From Bacteroidota bacterium (lineage in GTDB: Bacteria > Bacteroidota > Bacteroidia > Chitinophagales > Chitinophagaceae), in contig JABDFW010000018.1 of NCBI GenBank assembly GCA_013286305.1, positions 1 to 44,781 of the forward strand: 44,781 nucleotides of DNA. Direction: 5' to 3'. The translations under genes and the position numbers were made by a program. Below the pieces are notes generated by a model. The model had not been told where the DNA came from. It saw nothing but the letters and a program-made list of their open reading frames with translations, and made no database searches. Shown here in pieces: positions 40,080 through 44,781 of this stretch (its first letter is position 1; every line of letters begins with the position of its first letter).

Positions 40080-41357
40080 TTATTCCAAAACTTTTTCCAT
40101 CTGCATACTGCGGCTGCCTTTAACCAACAGGTAGGCATTTTCAAACTGCTGCTGCTTTAGCCATTGCCCTGCTGCAACAGCATCGTCAAAGTAATGAAAC
40201 GACTGTTTTATTTTTTTAAAATCGCCGCCAACAAGTGCTACTTCACTCCAGGGATATTGCTCTATCAATTTCACCAAACTCTCATGTTCCTTAACGCTTT
40301 CTTCCCCCAGCTCCATCATTCCTCCCAGTAATAGTACTTTTTTCTTTGCGTCAATTTTTGCAAAATTCTCAATAGCTGCTTTCATACTGCTTGGGTTTGC
40401 ATTGTATGCATCGAGTATAATTTTATTGGAATCTTTTTCTATCAGTTGCGAACGGCTGTTTGAAGGGGAGTAATTTTCTATAGCTGTTTTTATTTTTTCG
40501 TGGGGCACGTTAAAATGTTTGGCAACTGCAATGGCGCATAAAATATTAGGCAGGTTATAGTCGCCAACCATTTGAGTTTTTAGTATGTGGAATGACACAC
40601 CCCTTGTTACCATTACTTCAACAAAAGGCTCGCTTTCCAAAACATACCCTGTAACCGCTCCGCGGTTTGTACCGTACCATTCAATTTCTTTAATACCTTT
40701 TACCATTTCGTGCAGGTAATCGTAATCAGTATATGCGAAAACAAAACCATCGTGGGCCCGCAGGTAATCATATAACTCGCCTTTTGCTTTACGTACGCCT
40801 TCAATACCACCAAAGCCTTCAAGATGTGCCTTGCCGCAATTAGTTATAATGCCATGCGTTGGCTGCGCATATACGCAATAGCCCTCAATTTCTTTTTGAT
40901 GGTTCGCCCCCATTTCAATCACTGCCATTTGGGCATCGCGCCTTACCCGCAATAGCGTTATGGGTATCCCGATATGGTTATTCAAATTACCCTGGGTGGT
41001 ATAAGTGGTATAATGTGAGGAAAGTACAGCGTGTACCAGTTCTTTTGTAGTTGTTTTACCATTGCTGCCCGTAATAGCTATGAATGGTATAGAAAACTGT
41101 TCCCGATGATGTTTTGCCAGTTGCTGCAAAGTGGTTAACACATCGCCGGTTTTTATAAGGCGGCTATCGCTGCTGTCAATATCTTCGTCTATAACGGCAT
41201 AGGCGGCGCCCGCTTCCAGCGCCTTCAATGCAAACGAGTTACCGTTAAAGTTGGGGCCTTTTAATGCAAAGAAAATATCCCCCTGTTGTAATTTTCGAGT
41301 ATCTGTTTGTATAGAAGGATGCTGCAAAAAAATAGTATAAAGCTGTTCAATGTCCAC
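40080..41357 (-). CDS. murF: UDP-N-acetylmuramoyl-tripeptide--D-alanyl-D-alanine ligase
   Basis: Adds D-Ala-D-Ala to UDP-MurNAc-tripeptide, completing the cytoplasmic peptidoglycan precursor. The ATP-binding loop is ITGSNGKTTTKE (95-106); the N-terminal TDTRKLQQGDIFFALKGPNF is the Mur-ligase uridine-binding block; TQGNLNNHIGIPITLLRV, VIEMGANHQKEI, KIILDAYNANPSSMKAAI and LLLGGMMELGEES are MurF-specific. 425 residues, slightly shorter than the E. coli enzyme but complete. Here it is outside the usual division-cell wall cluster, next to a lipoprotein gene. Identification is firm. Confidence 0.95.
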   Translation of the reverse strand: MDIEQLYTIFLQHPSIQTDTRKLQQGDIFFALKGPNFNGNSFALKALEAGAAYAVIDEDIDSSDSRLIKTGDVLTTLQQLAKHHREQFSIPFIAITGSNGKTTTKELVHAVLSSHYTTYTTQGNLNNHIGIPITLLRVRRDAQMAVIEMGANHQKEIEGYCVYAQPTHGIITNCGKAHLEGFGGIEGVRKAKGELYDYLRAHDGFVFAYTDYDYLHEMVKGIKEIEWYGTNRGAVTGYVLESEPFVEVMVTRGVSFHILKTQMVGDYNLPNILCAIAVAKHFNVPHEKIKTAIENYSPSNSRSQLIEKDSNKIILDAYNANPSSMKAAIENFAKIDAKKKVLLLGGMMELGEESVKEHESLVKLIEQYPWSEVALVGGDFKKIKQSFHYFDDAVAAGQWLKQQQFENAYLLVKGSRSMQMEKVLE

Positions 41358-41577
41358 AATCTGTTATTTATTCCGCAAGTTAGCCTAATAGTATGGTTAA
41401 AGGATGAAGGGCGTCTTGTTTTGTCATAACATTCTGTTTTTCATTCCTATAAGTTACTTCTTTATGTAACCTTCCGGTCCGGCAATCTATTTTAAAAATA
41501 TATTTTTGTGATCTGTTAACACAAAGGCGGTAAACGGTTGCATTGGATTTCAAGTGTATTTCGTACATTTATTTTTT

Positions 41578-44352
41578 ATGATTGCAATGCTTTCTCCGCG
41601 TTCAAAAAAGATATTCATTTTTGCAATATTCATTGCGGTTGCAGTAATAGCAAGCGCATGGCTTATTAGCGCCAATAATACTGAAGTTGATTACAGTACG
41701 CAGGTAAAACCCATCATCAACCAGCATTGTATCACCTGCCATGGCGGGGTAAGGGCAAAAGCGAATTTCAGCCTGCTGTTTCGCGACCTGGCCATGGCTA
41801 AAGCAAAGTCGGGCAAACGAGCCATCATTCCGGGAGATCCCGATCATAGTGAAATGATCCGCCGCCTTACTTTATCCGATCCTGATGAACGCATGCCATA
41901 TCATCACGAGCCACTAAGCAAAGATGAAATTGATATTTTGCGCAAATGGATAAAAGAAGGGGCGCCATGGGGAGAGAACTGGAGCTATGTGCCGGTTACG
42001 CCCGTTGAAGTACCCATGCCAAAGAAGTTTTTTGGATTGATGAATACAACAAGCGATTGGGCAAAAAATGAAGTGGATTATTTTATTCTCGACAAACTAA
42101 AAGAGCCAAAACTACAGCCATCACCTGAAGCGGATAAGGAAACACTTTTACGCAGGGTAAGCCTTGATATTACCGGCATGCCGGCACCCACAAACATCGC
42201 CCAAAAATATTTGAACAATAATAGTGTGCATGCGTATGAAGAATTAGTGGACAGTTTACTCGCATCGCCGCATTATGGCGAAAAGTGGACGGCAATGTGG
42301 CTTGACCTTGCACGTTATGCAGATACAAAAGGCTATGAACGTGATGACAGCCGCAGTATTTGGCGTTACCGCGACTGGCTGATACGTGCCTTTAATAATA
42401 ACATGCCTTATGATGAATTTATTAAGGAGCAAATTGCGGGCGACCTGTTACCCGACCCAACAGACGACCAGTTTATTGCGACTGCTTTTCACCGTAACAC
42501 CATGACAAACGACGAAGGCGGAACGGATAATGAAGAATTTAGAACGGCAGCAGTGCTCGACAGGGTAAACACTACCTGGAACGCAGTGATGGGCACCACC
42601 TTTGGCTGCGTGCAATGCCACAGCCATCCCTACGACCCCTTTAGGCATGAGGATTATTATAAGTTCATGGCATTTTTTAATGATACAAGGGATGAGGACA
42701 GCCAGGCGGACTATCCCCTGCTGCGCCATTATAATGACAGCATGCAAAATGAAATGAATGAAGTGGTAAACTGGCTAAAGAACAATGCATCGCCGCAAAG
42801 AGCGCAGGAGGCAAAAGTTTTTTTACGAACATGGCAGCCATCTTATAATTCTTTAACGTGCGACAGCTTTACCAACAGCGAACTGAATGATACTAAATGG
42901 GCCGCGTTTCGCAACAATGCTTTATGCAGGTTAAAAAATGTAGAGCTAACCAACAGGGACCATCTCATTTTCAGTTACCAAGGTTACACTGCAGGAGGTA
43001 CATGGCAAATTCATATTGACCAGCCCACAGGCGAAATAATCGCTTCTATCCCAATGCCGGCTACAAAAAATGGCTGGCACATAACCGAAACAGATATTAA
43101 ACCTGTACCAGGTATACACAACCTTTACTTTACTTATACCAACAGTAAGTTAAAAAAACCAACAGAAACTGGCGTTTTACTTGACTGGTTGTATTTCACA
43201 GAGCAATTTCCTGGTAAGGATAAAACAGGTTACGCAGAAGAAAAAACAAGATTCTGGAAATTATTGACCGCAGATGTTGGCACTACGCCGGTAATGATGG
43301 ATAACCCATCGTGGATGCACAGAACATCTAATGTATTTGAACGCGGCAACTGGCTGATAAAGGGCGATAAGGTTGAGCCGGATGTACCGCATTCATTAAA
43401 CCCCTTCCCTTCACAGGCGCCACGCAACCGTTTGGGTTTGGCCATGTGGTTAACATCAAAAGAAAACCCCCTCGTACCCCGTACCATGGTTAACCGTGTC
43501 TGGGAGCAACTTTTTGGTACCGGCCTGGCAGAAACGCTTGAAGATTTGGGAACACAGGGTATTCCGCCCACCCATCTTGGACTGCTCAACTGGCTTAGCT
43601 GGAAATTTATGAATGATGATAAATGGAGTGTAAAGCAATTGGTTAAAACTGTTGTGATGAGCGCCACCTATCAGCAATCATCAAAAGCAACAATTGAATC
43701 GGAACAAAAAGATCCTTATAATAAATACTATTCACGTGGAGCAAGGGTGCGATTGACCGCGGAAGAAATAAGAGACCAGGCATTATGCATTTCGGGTTTA
43801 ATAAGCGAAAAAATGTATGGCCCCGGCGTAATGCCCTACCAGCCAAATGGTATATGGCTTTCGCCATGGAATGGCCAAAATTGGGTGCAAAGCAAAGGGG
43901 AAGACCAATACCGCAGGGCGCTTTACACCTATTGGAAACGTTCGGCGGCCTATCCTTCCATGCTGCAGTTTGATGGTGTTTCAAGAGAGGTTTGCACTGC
44001 GCGGCGTATAAGGACCAATACACCTTTGCAAGCACTTACTACCTTAAATGACAGCACCTATATAGACATTGCCAGGAACTTTGCTTACCTGTTACAGCAA
44101 AAAGCAGGCAACGACGTAACGCAGCAAATAAAAACAGGTTTTAAACTCGCAACCTATCATGATATTGATGATAAAAGCCTGGCAGCGTTAACCAATTTAT
44201 ATAACACCGCATATAGCCAATTTAAAAACGATGCCGACAAAACCTGCGAAATGATCGGCGGGATGGGAATACACACCAATGCGCAAACCGCGGCATTAGC
44301 CATTGTTGCAAATGCCATACTGAATTTGGATGAGGTAGTGACGAAGAATTGA
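41578..44352 (+). CDS. DUF1549/DUF1553 protein with N-terminal planctomycete-type cytochrome c domain
   Basis: A 924-residue exported protein. A membrane/signal helix (KIFIFAIFIAVAVIASAW) at about 11-28 is followed by a PSCyt1-type heme c domain with CITCH (51-55, in QVKPIINQHCITCHGGVRAK) ending in LRKWIKEGAPWGENW. The DUF1549 part follows, with LRRVSLDITGMPAPT, WLDLARYADTKGYERD and a second CxxCH, CVQCH at 344-348. The DUF1553 part includes NPLVPRTMVNRVWEQLFGTG and RVRLTAEEIRDQALCISGLI. Such proteins are abundant in Planctomycetes and present in Bacteroidota; proposed roles in polysaccharide or sulfated-glycan use are unproven. The start is ATG 41578 (GTG 41554 is an alternative). The usual DUF1501 partner is not seen within the window. 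Confidence 0.9.
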   Translation: MIAMLSPRSKKIFIFAIFIAVAVIASAWLISANNTEVDYSTQVKPIINQHCITCHGGVRAKANFSLLFRDLAMAKAKSGKRAIIPGDPDHSEMIRRLTLSDPDERMPYHHEPLSKDEIDILRKWIKEGAPWGENWSYVPVTPVEVPMPKKFFGLMNTTSDWAKNEVDYFILDKLKEPKLQPSPEADKETLLRRVSLDITGMPAPTNIAQKYLNNNSVHAYEELVDSLLASPHYGEKWTAMWLDLARYADTKGYERDDSRSIWRYRDWLIRAFNNNMPYDEFIKEQIAGDLLPDPTDDQFIATAFHRNTMTNDEGGTDNEEFRTAAVLDRVNTTWNAVMGTTFGCVQCHSHPYDPFRHEDYYKFMAFFNDTRDEDSQADYPLLRHYNDSMQNEMNEVVNWLKNNASPQRAQEAKVFLRTWQPSYNSLTCDSFTNSELNDTKWAAFRNNALCRLKNVELTNRDHLIFSYQGYTAGGTWQIHIDQPTGEIIASIPMPATKNGWHITETDIKPVPGIHNLYFTYTNSKLKKPTETGVLLDWLYFTEQFPGKDKTGYAEEKTRFWKLLTADVGTTPVMMDNPSWMHRTSNVFERGNWLIKGDKVEPDVPHSLNPFPSQAPRNRLGLAMWLTSKENPLVPRTMVNRVWEQLFGTGLAETLEDLGTQGIPPTHLGLLNWLSWKFMNDDKWSVKQLVKTVVMSATYQQSSKATIESEQKDPYNKYYSRGARVRLTAEEIRDQALCISGLISEKMYGPGVMPYQPNGIWLSPWNGQNWVQSKGEDQYRRALYTYWKRSAAYPSMLQFDGVSREVCTARRIRTNTPLQALTTLNDSTYIDIARNFAYLLQQKAGNDVTQQIKTGFKLATYHDIDDKSLAALTNLYNTAYSQFKNDADKTCEMIGGMGIHTNAQTAALAIVANAILNLDEVVTKN

Positions 44353-44361
44353 GGGGAGATT

Positions 44362-44383
44362 AAGCCCCGGCCCTAAAGGGAGG
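44362..44383. repeat. GC-rich palindromic repeat after the DUF1553 gene
   Basis: AAGCCCCGGCCCTAAAGGGA then GG is nearly identical to the first units of the array at 391-527, at the opposite end of the window. It lies 9 bases after a stop codon. Confidence 0.7.
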
Positions 44384-44426
44384 AAGAAGAAACGGTCTTT
44401 TACCGAATGAACAAATTGAAATTATA

Positions 44427-44781
44427 GTGTATTTTATTAGATATATATTTCTTGGAGCAAATCGAACGTTGGTCTTTTTATTACCGATAATACTTTTCGT
44501 TTGCTTAAACACTTTTGGCCAAAGCAAAATAATCCTACAAAAGGTAATTGTTAAAACTAGCCATGACACTATTTTTGCACAACGCAGCAAAATTACCGAT
44601 ACGATTTTAATGACGGGGGATTATAAATATAACCCCAAAACATATTTCTACCATTTTAATAAAGAACTTGGGTTACATGCAAATCTTACTTTGGGGTTTT
44701 TAGATACTTTTTCAGTTGCGCAAAGGGGATTTAGAATCAGAGCGAACAAAGGAAGCTGCTGTATTGTGGAAACTAAAGTAT
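44427..44781 (+). CDS. Secreted protein of unknown function, N-terminal part (runs off window)
   Basis: An open frame of 118 codons runs to the window edge. It begins with a likely signal peptide, LVFLLPIILFVCLNTFGQSK, at about residues 19-38, followed by KIILQKVIVKTSHDTIFAQR and polar sequence with two adjacent Cys near the edge. No in-frame ATG precedes the signal; GTG 44427 is the best visible start, giving a rather long N-terminal lead. No family is recognised. The hydrophobic segment and consistent reading frame make it likely real, but the start is uncertain. Confidence 0.5.
   Translation, partial: MYFIRYIFLGANRTLVFLLPIILFVCLNTFGQSKIILQKVIVKTSHDTIFAQRSKITDTILMTGDYKYNPKTYFYHFNKELGLHANLTLGFLDTFSVAQRGFRIRANKGSCCIVETKV

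Noticed and set aside
41380-41568. 62-codon frame on the minus strand between murF and the cytochrome gene
   Set aside because: No family, no clear start signal, and it reaches the start region of the DUF1549 gene; too weak to list as a gene.
1-44781. tRNA, rRNA or riboswitch genes
   Set aside because: I looked in the gaps for tRNA-like cloverleaf ends, rRNA segments and known riboswitch cores and saw none; a covariance-model search would be decisive.

Overview
The window comes from the chromosome of a member of the Bacteroidota, most probably a Chitinophagaceae-like soil or freshwater aerobe. The evidence is a large secreted protein with a gliding-motility/type IX secretion C-terminal domain, -7 promoter elements of the TAnnTTTG type, many secreted proteins and lipoproteins, and dispersed GC-rich CCCTAAAGGG palindromes. 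No rRNA, tRNA, CRISPR array, prophage or transposase gene was seen.

Layout. 1-2524: end of paaA, then paaB, a four-helix-bundle (23S rRNA intervening-sequence type) gene, and paaC, all of the aerobic phenylacetyl-CoA epoxidase. 2535-5724: secreted esterase, L,D-transpeptidase-like protein and vanadium haloperoxidase/PAP2 protein. 5912-9135 (minus): scpA, mscL, frr and a wecA-like gene. 9335-14059: an orphan N-terminal transketolase half, a LolC/E-type permease, rbfA and an MsbA-like ABC exporter. 14121-19140 (minus): VOC protein, DksA-like protein with a histone-like tail, ileS. 19250-23403: remnant of one type IX-secreted protein, then an intact 1301-residue one. 23537-26879: PLP decarboxylase and an amidohydrolase lipoprotein. 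26923-38677: a heme biosynthesis region. 38754-44781: trxA, a lipoprotein, murF, a DUF1549/DUF1553 c-type cytochrome protein and the start of a secreted protein.

The heme region holds nearly the whole C5 route: hemA, hemC, hemD, hemE, hemF and hemB on the plus strand, hemL a little further on, and hemH and hemJ on the divergent minus strand. With glutamyl-tRNA synthetase from elsewhere this takes glutamyl-tRNA to protoheme, using the oxygen-dependent HemF. hemA and hemH start back to back and probably share a control region at about 28974-29161.

The most unusual feature is structural. Two distantly related four-helix-bundle genes each sit between two genes of a functional operon (paaB/paaC and hemH/hemJ). 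Each is flanked by arrays of short repeated words that are inverted copies of each other: AGTTGATTGGTAA words around the first, GTGAAACGTGAAACGACAAA words around the second. The two word sets are unrelated, but the architecture is the same, and it recalls the paired ends of protein-coding intervening sequences in 23S rRNA. Gene-less or decayed arrays of similar style occur at 3436-3616, 10361-10415, 25122-25247, 32067-32217 and 33249-33290. I suggest a family of operon-lodged intervening elements acting on mRNA or DNA; this is inference from two cases plus remnants.

A second repeat class, the GC-rich CCCTAAAGGG palindrome, lies between genes and also inside reading frames: it supplies the end of PaaA, an N-terminal extension of PaaB, an internal loop of HemC and the C-terminal tail of RbfA.
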